From the NCBI GenBank assembly GCA_030141605.1, contig JAQGDQ010001883.1:1-22469 (forward strand): 22,469 nucleotides of DNA, given 5' to 3'. Positions 10,501-17,590 of the stretch are shown piece after piece. Positions within the stretch are counted from its first letter, which is position 1. Each line of letters starts with the position of its first letter. The position numbers were made by a program, and so were the translations under genes. Under the pieces are notes generated by a model. It did not search any database. It was not told the DNA's origin and saw nothing but the letters and a program-made list of their open reading frames with translations. Source of the stretch: Tubiluchus corallicola (lineage: Eukaryota; Priapulida; Priapulimorpha; Priapulimorphida; Tubiluchidae).

Positions 10501-13500
10501 ATAATTCTTTATTTTTAAAAACTATGTACAGAATACATTCCCTCTATTTGTAGGGATATGTATAAAATTTCTAAAAGCATTTACAACGTATTAAACCTAT
10601 TCACACATATATATATATAATTTAGAATCTAACGCATGAGACACATTGAACGACAACGATCATATATGAAATACCATCACACCAGTACGACAGCATACAC
10701 ACTAATTCAGAATTCATATATCCACGGCCATATTAATTAAATCATAGTTTTTTCATTTTTTGTGCATAGTTGTAAATACGTTTGATTTTATTCGTCGTTA
10801 CTTTCCATTACTGCACAGTAGTTTAAATTGCACTGACGCATTTGCCTTTAGCAGTGTAAGTTTTTATTAACTAACACTGATTGATCAGCTCTGTAAAGTT
10901 TTTATCAGTGATTATCAATGTATTTTAATGGCAAATGAAGATTATTACATACATACATATACAATAGACATAGTTACAAATTATAAACCAACACTACATA
11001 CATACATAATAAAAGATAACGAACATATTTTAATACTTAGTAACAAAAATTTACACACGTTATACACAATGAAAAACAGCGAATACAATTATAATAAACA
11101 TAAGTACCAATTCTAATGCAAATTCACATAATCATAAATAAAAACAAAACAGCATATAGAAAACACGACGAGCATTGTAAAATTTCATCACCAACAGACT
11201 GTTTACATACGGGCGATAAGGATGGATGGCTGCCATGTTAAAAACGGCCAAATTCGAGCCATGTTTTTTGCCTACAGTCTGAATTCTTGAGGGCAAATTA
11301 ATCACCACACGGTTCAAGTCTCCAAAGTGGAAGCTGCCATCTTTCTCCTTTGAGACGCCGTGTTTAATAATGATTGATTAAGCTCACGACATTGTTTTAC
11401 GCTGGCTTGACAGGTCATGTGTCTTAGTCTGGTTAAACTGCAGGCTTTTGATCAATCAATTATGTTCAAAGACGAGAAAAGAACCGCTCTACAACGCGGC
11501 GCCATAGTTGTAACAAAGGCAAGTGCAAGAGTTACACTTAAAGGATGATTTTTCATGTATTACCCCAATTTAATTGCACTACCCTATTTCCAAGTACAAT
11601 AAAAAGTATACATTCTAACACAATTAATACTGCAAAAGTGTTTATGATAATTAAACGATAGATTGAAAACTTTACTAACGGCAGGCGAGCCCAACTATTG
11701 ACGACATCACAAACTAACATAATTTTCAACAGCAGAAATATTCAACGAGCGTGTTGCATGTGTTTGCGAAAGCGAAAGTTGAAGTACAGTGCTACTGTGA
11801 GATATTCAGTGTGTTGTACTAAAACTAGATAAGTTTTAAGATAAAAATTCATATTTCAAATGTACCACTGTGCTCGTGCATGAGCTGTCAAATGTGTGTA
11901 GTTCGTCACAAACTAACACATCAGAACTGAGTGGTACAGCACCTGTTTTTGTGTAATGCGTTTCCGAAATGCAGGCGCTATTGCCCGTCTAACTAGCGAA
12001 TGGCGAAATGCATGTAACAACATTCTGAAGTACAGCAAAAGTATACATTTTAGCACAATTAATACTGCAAAAGCGTTTCTAATAATTAAATAATAGATTA
12101 AAAACTTAATTAATGGCGGGTGAGTCGAAGTGTTGATGACATCACAAACTAACATAATTTTCAACAGCAAATTAAACTCGACCACCCAACCCAGGGTGGC
12201 GACCAGCATCCCATTTTGAAGTAGGATAAAAATTATATATTTTAAGACCATTTATTTTTTGGTAAAGCGTTTCGGATAATTAAATTATAGGTTAAAACCG
12301 CTAATTTATGTCCGAAGACACCAGTTCATGAAGACGTCACAAGTGAACATAAATTTCAACAGAACTGACATTCCACGGGCGTGTTGCAAGTGTTTGCGAA
12401 CCGGAAAATTGAAGTACAGTGCTGCTGTGAGATATTCAGTGTGTTGTACTAAAACTAGACAAGTTTTAAGATAAAAACTCAAATTTCACAAAATTAAGTG
12501 ACGTTTTCTCAAATATTTTCAAAGTTCTTCATGCATTTTATTTGTTCTGTTTATGGAGTTGCATAACTTCTGTTTTATTGTTTAAATCTCGTCTTAAAAA
12601 ACTATTACTTTCTTCCTTGCTGACTGACTCACTGGCTGGCTGACTGACTGGATGACTGACTCACTCACTCACTCACTCACTCACTGACTCACTGACTTAC
12701 TCACTGACTCAGTGACTCAGTGACTCACTGACTCACTGACTGACTGACTGACTGACTGACTGACTGACTGACTGACTGACTGACTGACTGACTGACTGAC
12801 TGACTGACTGACTGACTGATTGATTGACCGACCGACCGACCGACCGACCGACTGACTTACCTACTTATTCCTCAGAAGTTGCATATTTCTAGACGCTGTT
12901 GGTAGGGTAGGAAAGGGAATCAAAGAGTCAAGACATTAACATGTTATTATGTTTTATTTTCAGCTGTTGGATAGCTGAGTCAAAATACAGCTGGATCATC
13001 AGCGCTCCTGTATGTTTGTCTATAGTGGTGAGTTTAACCTGTAAAAATCTTGTTTAGATGAATTCAATTACTCAATACTACGTATGTTTATTTTATATTC
13101 AAGTTAGAATTTTAAAAAACAAAAACATGATGATTCTTCATATCACCTCCCATCTTGAGGTGCGGTAAAGTGTGTATTTTAGCGCCTAATACATTGCCAA
13201 AGCCTTTCTGATAATAAAATAATAAATTAAAAACTTAATTAACGAGGGGCGAGCCCAAGTATTAATGACATCACAAACTAACATAATTTTCAATAGCACT
13301 GACATTCCACGAGCGTGTTGCACGCGTTTTTTGAAAGCGAAATTTGAAGTACGGTGCTACTGTAAGATATTTAGTGTGTTGTACTAAAACTAGGCAAGTT
13401 TTAAGATAAAAATTCTAATTTCAAGTTTTCCGCTCTGCTCACGCATCAATTTTCGAACGTGTGTACTACGTCACAACTGAACACTTCAGAACTGAGAGGC

Positions 13501-16500
13501 GCAGCACGTGTTTTTTTGTGTAATAGCGAATGGTGAAATGCATGAAACAGCGAAGAACTAGTGGCGCGAACATGAAATTGTGTTTGTGTCGTAATAATTC
13601 TTTCACGTAAATCATTTTCGCAAAAAATTATGTTCCCTTTCAATAGTTTATAGTGTAGATTATTTTAAGGCATGGGTTTTAGGACAAGAAAATGCCCAAC
13701 CAAAGTAAGCCTCTGAAATTTCGCAAAAAAAAATCTATCACCTAAGTATAATCTTAAGCGAATAAAGTACTCACGTTTTCGCATTTACTCCAATTTTTGC
13801 AAAATATTTCAACCGCTGCAGTGAACGTTGACGCAGACATGTTTCATTTAGTCCGCCAATTGAAAAGCCAGCATGTGACTGATCACGTGGTATGACATCA
13901 CTCGAACACAGTCGCACTGAGTTCTGAGCACGTGTACTGTAAATCTTTGCGTTGTGGTTCTGTGACGCCATCTACTGATCACGTGGCATGACGTCACTCG
14001 AACACAGTCGCAGTGAGTTCTGAGCACGTGTACTACAAATCTTTGTGTTGTGGTTCTCTGACGTCATCTAATATGGCACTACCGTGACAGTCTCGCGGGG
14101 GTATTTAAAATGAAAACAAACAGGAAATTCTTTTAACGTGGGTGTGATAAACACTTAAGATTGCCTCTAACCGTTATAATTCTTTAATTTTCTCAGACTT
14201 GCTTTAACTTGACCTTTTCTTGTCCTTTAAGATTGACCACCAGTCTTAATGGTGGGTCCAGTTTTTCTTTTATTCAGCTGGTACATTGACACGTGAACAT
14301 TCTTTGTTTCTCAAGTTTAAGAGTAATTCTAATCTTAACCACTGACTGACTGACTGACTGACTGACTGGCTGGCTGACTGACTGACTGACTGACTGAGTG
14401 ACTGACTGACTGACTCACTGACTCACTGACTGACTGACTGACTGACTGACTGACTGACTGACTGACAGTGCGCTTAAGCAACCTCGGAGTAAAATCCCTC
14501 TATTGTTAGAAATTCATTAATGATTTTCTGATTTGTGATGACGTCATGTGTAAATATTTGCTACATGTTAGCTCATTTTATTATTATTATTTTCAGACGA
14601 ATCTGTTTTTTCTCTGCAACATTATGCGTGTACTCATAACCAAACTCAGAGCTGTCAACACAGCAGAGTCGCATCAAACGCTGTAAGTTTCACACTTAGT
14701 CTTTTCACACTGAAAGGGTTTACTTACCTTTCTGTCAACACAGCAGAGTCGCATCAAACGCTGTAAGTTTCTCACTTAGTCTTTTCACACTGAAACGGTT
14801 TACTTACCGTTGTGTCAACACAACAGTGTCGCATCAAACTCTCTACGTTTCACGCTTAGACTTTTCACACTGAAAGGGTTTACTTACTGTTCGGTCAACA
14901 CAACAGAATCGTATCAAACTGTCTAAGTTCCACACTTAGTCTTTTCACACTGAAAGGGTTTACTTACCTTAATTTCTTCAAAAGACATTTTGGTCTTCGA
15001 CCTATACACCTGCAGAGCACAAAACTGCACATAAAACTGCTACTAAATAGAGTATTTTTTGTCACTGTTAGGTCAGCTGACAGAGCATGGGAGTTCTAGT
15101 CCTAGGTCTCGTGTTCAAATCCCGACTAGTCCACAAGTTTTAGCATCTCCTTCCTTTCTCTAACTCATTACCTGCAATGGGTGATAAGTGTTACCCATTA
15201 TTACTATTAGCTATTTATTACTGTATCAATTTTTTTTCTACACTTGTTTATTCATTACCTATTTGGCTTCTGCTAAATACATAATTAGTGCATAATTTAC
15301 TGTATCAATTTCTTTACTGGTCTGTTTATTCATTACCTATTTGGCTTTTTGTAAATACGTAATTATTGCATAATGTTCTATACTGTAAGCTCTACCTATA
15401 TAAACTGTTCTTATGTTTGTAAAAATTTACCACCGATGATGACAGCAGTAGTATGTCGAAACGTTTGACATGATTTTTAGCTATGTAAACTTAAAGTTTT
15501 AATGAAGTTGTGTTGTTTTAACTATAAGTGTTTTTTTATTAATTTATTATTATTTTTATTATTTTTGCAGAAAAGCAGCTCGTGCAGTATTAATTCTCAT
15601 TCCTCTGCTTGGTGTTTACTATGTGATCTTGTCAATACCACCCAAAGAGGGTCCAGCCAAAAAAGTTTACCAAAAACTATTAGCCATCTCATCATCTTTT
15701 CAGGTACGATATTGATTAGTGATCAGCTTTATTGATTAGTGATCAGTTTTATTGATTACTGATCAGTTTTATTGATTAGTGATCAGCTTTATTGATTAGT
15801 GATCAGCTTTATTGATTAGTGATCAGTTTTATTGATTAGTGATCAGTTTTATTGATTAGTGATCAGCTTTATTGATTACTGATCAGCTTTATTGATTACT
15901 GATCAGTTTTATTGATTACTGATCAGTTTTATTGATTAGTGATCAGCTTTATTGATTAGTGATCAGCTTTATTGATTAGTGATCAGTTTTATTGATTAGT
16001 GATCAGTTTTATTGATTAGTGATCAGTTTTATTGATTAGTGATCAGCTTTATTGATTAGTGATCAGCTTTATTGATTAGTGATCAGTTTTATTGATTACT
16101 GATCAGTTTTATTGATTAGTGATCAGCTTTATTGATTAGTGATCAGCTTTATTGATTAGTGATTACTTTTATTGATTAGTGATCAGTTTTATTGATTAGT
16201 GATCAGCTTTATTGATTAGTGATCAGTTTTATCGATTAGTGATCAGCTTTATTGATTAGTGATCAGCTTATTGATTAGTGATCAGCTTTATTGATTAATG
16301 ATCAGCTTTATTGATTAATGATCAGCTTTATTGATTAGTGATCAGTTTTATTGATTAGTGATCAGTTTTATTGATTAGTGATCAGTTTTATTGATTAGTG
16401 ATCAGTTTTATTGATTAGTGATCAGTTTTATTGGTTAGTGATCAGTTTTATTGATTAGTGATCAGTTTTATTGATTAGTGATCAGTTTTATTAATTATGA

Positions 16501-17590
16501 TCAGTTTTATTGATTAGCGATCAGTTTTATTGATTAGCGATCAGTTTTATTGATTAGTGATCAGCTTTATTCATTAGTGATCAGCTTTATTGATTAGTGA
16601 TCAGTTTTATTGATTAGTGATCAGTTTTATTGATTAGTGATCAGTTTTATTGATTACTGATCAGTTTTATTGATTACTGATCAGTTTTATTGATTACTGA
16701 TCAGTTTTATTGATTACTGATCAGTTTTATTGATTAGTGATCAGTTTTATTAATTATGATCAGTTTTATTGATTAGCGATCAGTTTTATTGATTAGCGAT
16801 CAGTTTTATTGATTAGTGATCAGCTTTATTCATTAGTGATCAGCTTTATTGATTAGTGATCAGTTTTATTGATTAGTGATCAGTTTTATTGATTAGTGAT
16901 CAGTTTTATTGATTAGTGATCAGTTTTATTGATTAGTGATCAGTTTTATTGATTAGTGATCAGTTTTATTGATTAGTGATCAGCTTTATTGATTAGTGAT
17001 CAGCTTTATTGATTACTGATCAGCTTTATTGATTAGTGATCAGCTTTATTGATTAGTGATCAGCTTTATTGATTACTGATCAGTTTTATCGATTAGTGAT
17101 CAGCTTTATTGATTAGTGATCAGCTTATTGATTAGTGATCAGTTTTAATGTTACAAAGAAGAAGTTTTAGTGTTAGTATAAACTCTTTCTCAAGATTACA
17201 GGCTGTAAATTTTTGTTATGTGATGCACACAGCACTAAATATTACGACATTGTGCACAATTGTGCAAATAGTTATCTTGGAGTTGCTTATTAGCTCACAC
17301 AACTTCCCTATTGAAAAACGCCGACACGCCAAACCTACAATCCCCCTTAACGAATGTTATTGTGCAGTAGTAAATGATGAATTCTTAAATTTAATATGTG
17401 CAACAAATAATTTATTGGCACTGACCCTTTAGTAATCAAACATGTTAACTGTGTTCTGGTCACGTGATTAATTAAGCTTATTTTTTGTTACCGTTTATGT
17501 TACAACAATTTTTACTGTTACTTTGTTCTTCGACACGTTTTTTCTTAAACTAATCTTATGTTGCTCTTTTTTCAGGGTTTTTTTTTGTGG
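3555..17590 (+). CDS. Class B1 (secretin-family) GPCR, calcitonin/DH31 receptor-like; seven exons, 5' and 3' incomplete
   Basis: This is a seven-transmembrane peptide-hormone receptor of the plasma membrane, expected to couple to Gs/cAMP. Seven exons joined by GT-AG introns give one continuous reading frame from TM2 to the start of TM7. Class B1 hallmarks are visible: RITIHKNLF at the start of TM2, WCQ and NCW as the conserved TM3/ECL2 cysteine pair, NYLWMFCEGVYLH in TM3, GWGFP in TM4 (split by an intron), ITKLR in ICL3, IPLLG in TM6 and FQGFF at TM7. The AESH..LKAARA stretch between TM5 and TM6 resembles calcitonin and insect DH31 receptors more than PDF or CRF receptors. The 154-nt TM3-TM4 exon matches the conserved exon size of this family. 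The hormone-binding ectodomain and TM1 exons must lie upstream of the window; I found none in 1-3554. The gene is cut in exon 7 by the bacterial junction. Family assignment is firm; subtype is inference. Confidence 0.9.
3690..4010. repeat. 152-bp tandem duplication with a tRNA T-arm-like segment on the minus strand
   Basis: AAATTATGAATTTA at 3701 and 3853 marks two diverged copies. Each ends in GATT(T/A)GAACCAGATACCCCGCG. On the minus strand this reads TCTGG-TTCAAAT-CCAGA, a five-pair stem with a seven-base loop like a tRNA T arm with its B box. No full cloverleaf is visible, so this could be a SINE remnant. Confidence 0.6.
4130..4450. repeat. Pyrimidine-rich tandem repeat (~145-160 bp unit), first block
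   Basis: The plus strand is almost entirely C and T, with CTGCTTTACATATCTTT at about 4193 and 4338. The same unit returns at 5560-5960. Several overlapping open frames rich in Phe, Leu and Ser result from composition and are not genes. The following 4451-4750 bases are unique, with nothing recognised. Confidence 0.8.
4755..5400. repeat. 83-bp satellite with two CCGCCATCTTG sites per unit
   Basis: GGGCCGCCATCTTGTG recurs at 4987, 5070, 5153, 5236 and 5319, exactly 83 bp apart, with less regular copies from 4762. Each unit is a doublet: CCGCCATCTTGTGTTAATTA, then AGAGAGGG, then a second CCGCCATC half and TTCTTAAAGACAGTAGG. The core CCGCCATCTTG is the textbook YY1 binding sequence; I count about 15 sites, a few with CATCGT. 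Confidence 0.9.
5407..6030. repeat. Pyrimidine-rich 160-bp tandem repeat, second block
   Basis: TTTGCTTTACATAT-like motifs at 5584, 5744 and 5904 give a 160-bp period. The unit is the same family as the block at 4130-4450, so the 83-bp satellite sits between two blocks of one repeat. The long open frames here are low-complexity artefacts. 6031-6360 is unique and holds a GATCACGTGATC palindrome at about 6252. Confidence 0.8.
6362..6965. repeat. ~121-bp tandem repeat, five copies
   Basis: CCCTCCACTTAC begins units at about 6362, 6474, 6594, 6716 and 6837; each continues through GGACTTGCG(C/T)CG.CAGTAACG and TATAAAACATGTAAATTTAAA. The three central copies are nearly identical, which suggests recent homogenisation. 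No coding potential is seen. 6966-7270 is unique intron. Confidence 0.9.
7274..7545. repeat. (GA)n purine tract with GGGA interruptions
   Basis: About 270 bases are almost pure purine (AGAGAG, GGGAGAG, GAAAGAG). The minus-strand Ser/Leu open frames are artefacts. Long mirror-symmetric purine tracts can form triplex DNA; that is general knowledge, not shown here. Confidence 0.9.
7771..7924 (+). CDS. GPCR exon 2 (TM3, ICL2, start of TM4)
   Basis: TTTCTTTCAG precedes it and G|GTACGT follows. The 154-nt exon begins in phase 0 with LWCQIFHVVNQYF, carries the TM3 cysteine and the family motif CNYLWMFCEGVYLH, and ends one base into a codon after VIGWG. 154 nt is the conserved size of this exon in secretin-family genes. 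Confidence 0.93.
7925..9640. other. Intron 2, mostly unique sequence with small repeats
   Basis: No gene is recognised. Visible items are a 70-bp direct duplication (8744-8813 and 8814-8883, starting ACGCTGCACTGCTGG), a C-rich run at 9083-9101 and a GTC/CAT triplet tract at 9390-9420. Open frames of 60-120 codons on both strands (8277-8879, 9419-9625) have no family resemblance. Confidence 0.7.
9645..10270. repeat. 20-bp satellite GGTACCATACTAACTTACTT, ~31 units
   Basis: The unit repeats with an exact 20-bp period and scattered changes. About 23 units contain the heptamer TACTAAC, the strongest branch-point consensus known; other units have TACTAGC, TACTATT or TACTAAT. The array ends about 110 bp upstream of the exon 3 acceptor. 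Confidence 0.93.
10379..10448 (+). CDS. GPCR exon 3 (TM4 end, ECL2)
   Basis: TTTTGCAG precedes it and AA|GTAAGT follows. The split glycine codon from exon 2 is completed here, giving GFPALLAVTYGVVRGLQPDG, i.e. the rest of the GWGxP motif, TM4 and the start of ECL2. The 70-nt exon ends in phase 2. Confidence 0.92.
11345..11475. mobile_element. Possible small palindromic element (MITE-like)
   Basis: TAATGATTGATTAA at about 11,367-11,380 is an imperfect inverted match to TTGATCAATCAATTA at 11,448-11,462, and the outer flanks (CTTTGAG and TTCAAAG) also pair. The interior of about 65 bp is non-coding. Target duplications are not obvious, so this is only a candidate. Confidence 0.3.
11590..12490. 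repeat. Dispersed repeat family, three diverged copies in intron 3
   Basis: Segments at about 11,600-12,010, 12,035-12,175 and 12,230-12,490 share blocks in the same order: AATTAATACTGCAAAAG, then GACATCACAAACTAACATAA with TTTTCAACAG, then GAGCGTGTTGCA and GAGATATTCAGTGTGTTGTA with CTAAAACTAG. The first copy goes on into the 160-bp-repeat core (about 11,915-12,010). There are no open frames, so it is probably non-autonomous. 10,449-11,344 is AT-rich intron with nothing recognised. Confidence 0.75.
12618..12860. repeat. (GACT)n tract with CTCA and GACC variants
   Basis: Starts as GACTGACTCACTGG, passes through a run of CTCA, a long pure GACT run, GATT and then five or more GACC units. The same GACT-to-GACC switch is seen at 2059 and 2613. 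Confidence 0.9.
12964..13027 (+). CDS. GPCR exon 4 (ECL2 cysteine, TM5)
   Basis: TTTTCAG precedes it and GTG|GTGAGT follows. The split codon becomes Asn and gives NCWIAESKYSWIISAPVCL; the Cys of NCW is the disulfide partner of the TM3 cysteine in this receptor class. The exon is 64 nt and ends in phase 0. Confidence 0.92.
13155..13665. repeat. Dispersed repeat, most complete copy
   Basis: Carries in order the blocks seen at 11,600-12,010 (GACATCACAAACTAACATAA, GAGCGTGTTGCA, TTAGTGTGTTGTACTAAAAC), a truncated 160-bp-repeat core (CTGAGAGGCGCAGCACGTG, AATAGCGAATGG) and the right end shared with 968-1085. It shows that the 160-bp array and the intron-3 copies belong to one family of at least 500 bp. 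Confidence 0.7.
13877..14073. repeat. ~96-bp direct duplication carrying CACGTG and TGACGTCA sites
   Basis: CTGATCACGTGG at 13,879 and 13,975 starts two near-identical units with ATGAC(A/G)TCACTCGAACACAG, GAGCACGTGTACT and TTGTGGTTCT. Perfect TGACGTCA (CRE) octamers are at 13,989-13,996 and 14,059-14,066; CACGTG (E-box) occurs twice per unit. TATTTAAA follows at 14,102. Confidence 0.75.
14338..14466. repeat. (GACT)n tract
   Basis: About 130 bp of CTGA/GACT with a few GGCT and CTCA variants inside intron 4, about 130 bp upstream of the exon 5 acceptor. Confidence 0.9.
14597..14682 (+). CDS. GPCR exon 5 (TM5 end, ICL3)
   Basis: TTTTCAG precedes it and CT|GTAAGT follows. It encodes TNLFFLCNIMRVLITKLRAV then NTAESHQTL, the cytoplasmic end of TM5 and the third intracellular loop that contacts the G protein. 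It is 86 nt and ends in phase 2. Its last 30 nt and its donor are the first unit of a fourfold 80-bp tandem repeat. Confidence 0.92.
14653..14970. repeat. 80-bp tandem repeat, four copies, first unit includes exon 5 end and its splice donor
   Basis: TGTCAACACA starts units at 14,653, 14,733 and 14,813, and a variant starts at 14,893: an exact 80-bp period. Each unit is the last 30 nt of exon 5, the donor region, then CACTTAGTCTTTTCACACTG and GGTTTACTTAC. Unit 2 keeps the exon end and CT|GTAAGT unchanged; unit 3 has CTCTACGT and unit 4 has GTCTAAGT, which destroy the donor. Confidence 0.92.
15069..15130 (+). mobile_element. tRNA-derived SINE head (degenerate)
   Basis: TAGGTCAGCTGACAGAGCA resembles a tRNA D-arm/A box, and GTTCAAATCCC 32 nt later is a near-perfect B box, at the spacing of a tRNA promoter. 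The acceptor stem does not close convincingly, so it is a tRNA pseudogene or, more likely, the head of a SINE. The body may run to about 15,480. Confidence 0.55.
15220..15380. repeat. ~79-bp direct duplication
   Basis: TACTGTATCAATTT followed by GTTTATTCATTACCTATTTG occurs at about 15,220 and 15,299. It lies within the probable SINE body. Confidence 0.75.
15432..15466 (+). other. Hairpin followed by GAAACG (SINE/PLE tail-like or decayed hammerhead-like motif)
   Basis: CCGATGAT is followed by GACA, a nine-base loop, TGTC and GAAACGTTT. The layout resembles the hammerhead core CUGAUGA-stem II-GAAA, with one core base changed (CUGA to CCGA) and no good stem III or NUH cleavage site. Similar hairpin-CGAAACG tails occur in dispersed elements of animals. 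No activity is claimed. Confidence 0.3.
15571..15703 (+). CDS. GPCR exon 6 (TM6, ECL3, TM7 start)
   Basis: ATTTTTGCAG precedes it and CAG|GTACGA follows. It encodes KAARAVLILIPLLGVYYVI with the TM6 PLLG motif, a short ECL3 (PPKEGPAKK) and the start of TM7 (VYQKLLAISSSFQ). It is 133 nt and ends in phase 0. The donor is followed within about 6 nt by a 1.4-kb satellite. Confidence 0.92.
15709..17147. repeat. 20-bp satellite TGATCAGTTTTATTGATTAG, ~71 units
   Basis: The unit repeats with a 20-bp period and two main variants, AGTTTTAT/AGCTTTAT and GATTAG/GATTAC. A few units lost one base (about 16,266, 16,496, 16,755, 17,127). A block marked by TTAATTATGA, two GATTAGCGATCAG units and a TCATTAGTG unit occurs at 16,491 and again at 16,750, a 259-bp higher-order duplication. 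It fills most of intron 6. Confidence 0.95.
17148..17575. other. Unique end of intron 6 with splice acceptor
   Basis: AT-rich sequence ending in GCTCTTTTTTCAG. An open frame at 17,148-17,432 has no family resemblance and sits in the intron. TCACGTGATTAATTAA is at 17,460. This is the last sequence of clear animal origin. Confidence 0.6.
17576..17590 (+). CDS. GPCR exon 7, only the first bases present (TM7), cut by junction
   Basis: A strong pyrimidine tract and TTTTTTCAG precede GGTTT..., so the join FQ|GFF reproduces the FQGFFV start of the short TM7 exon seen in calcitonin receptors. After a nine-T run and GTGG the expected VAxxYCFxN sequence is replaced by bacterial glycosyltransferase sequence. 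In the receptor frame translation runs into a stop at 17645-17647, and the glycosyltransferase is in a different frame. Confidence 0.7.
17578..17590. other. Junction between animal and bacterial sequence
   Basis: Nine T bases (17,578-17,586) and GTGG separate a spliced GPCR gene from a bacterial glycosyltransferase frame. Either side could own the T run and the GTGG (Val-Ala start in the receptor; Val-Asp in the transferase), so the exact breakpoint is ambiguous. Base composition, codon use and gene structure all change here. Confidence 0.85.

Noticed and set aside
1-17577. CRISPR array reading of the regular 20-bp and 83-bp repeats
   Set aside because: They are contiguous tandem repeats without unique spacers, inside introns of an animal gene.
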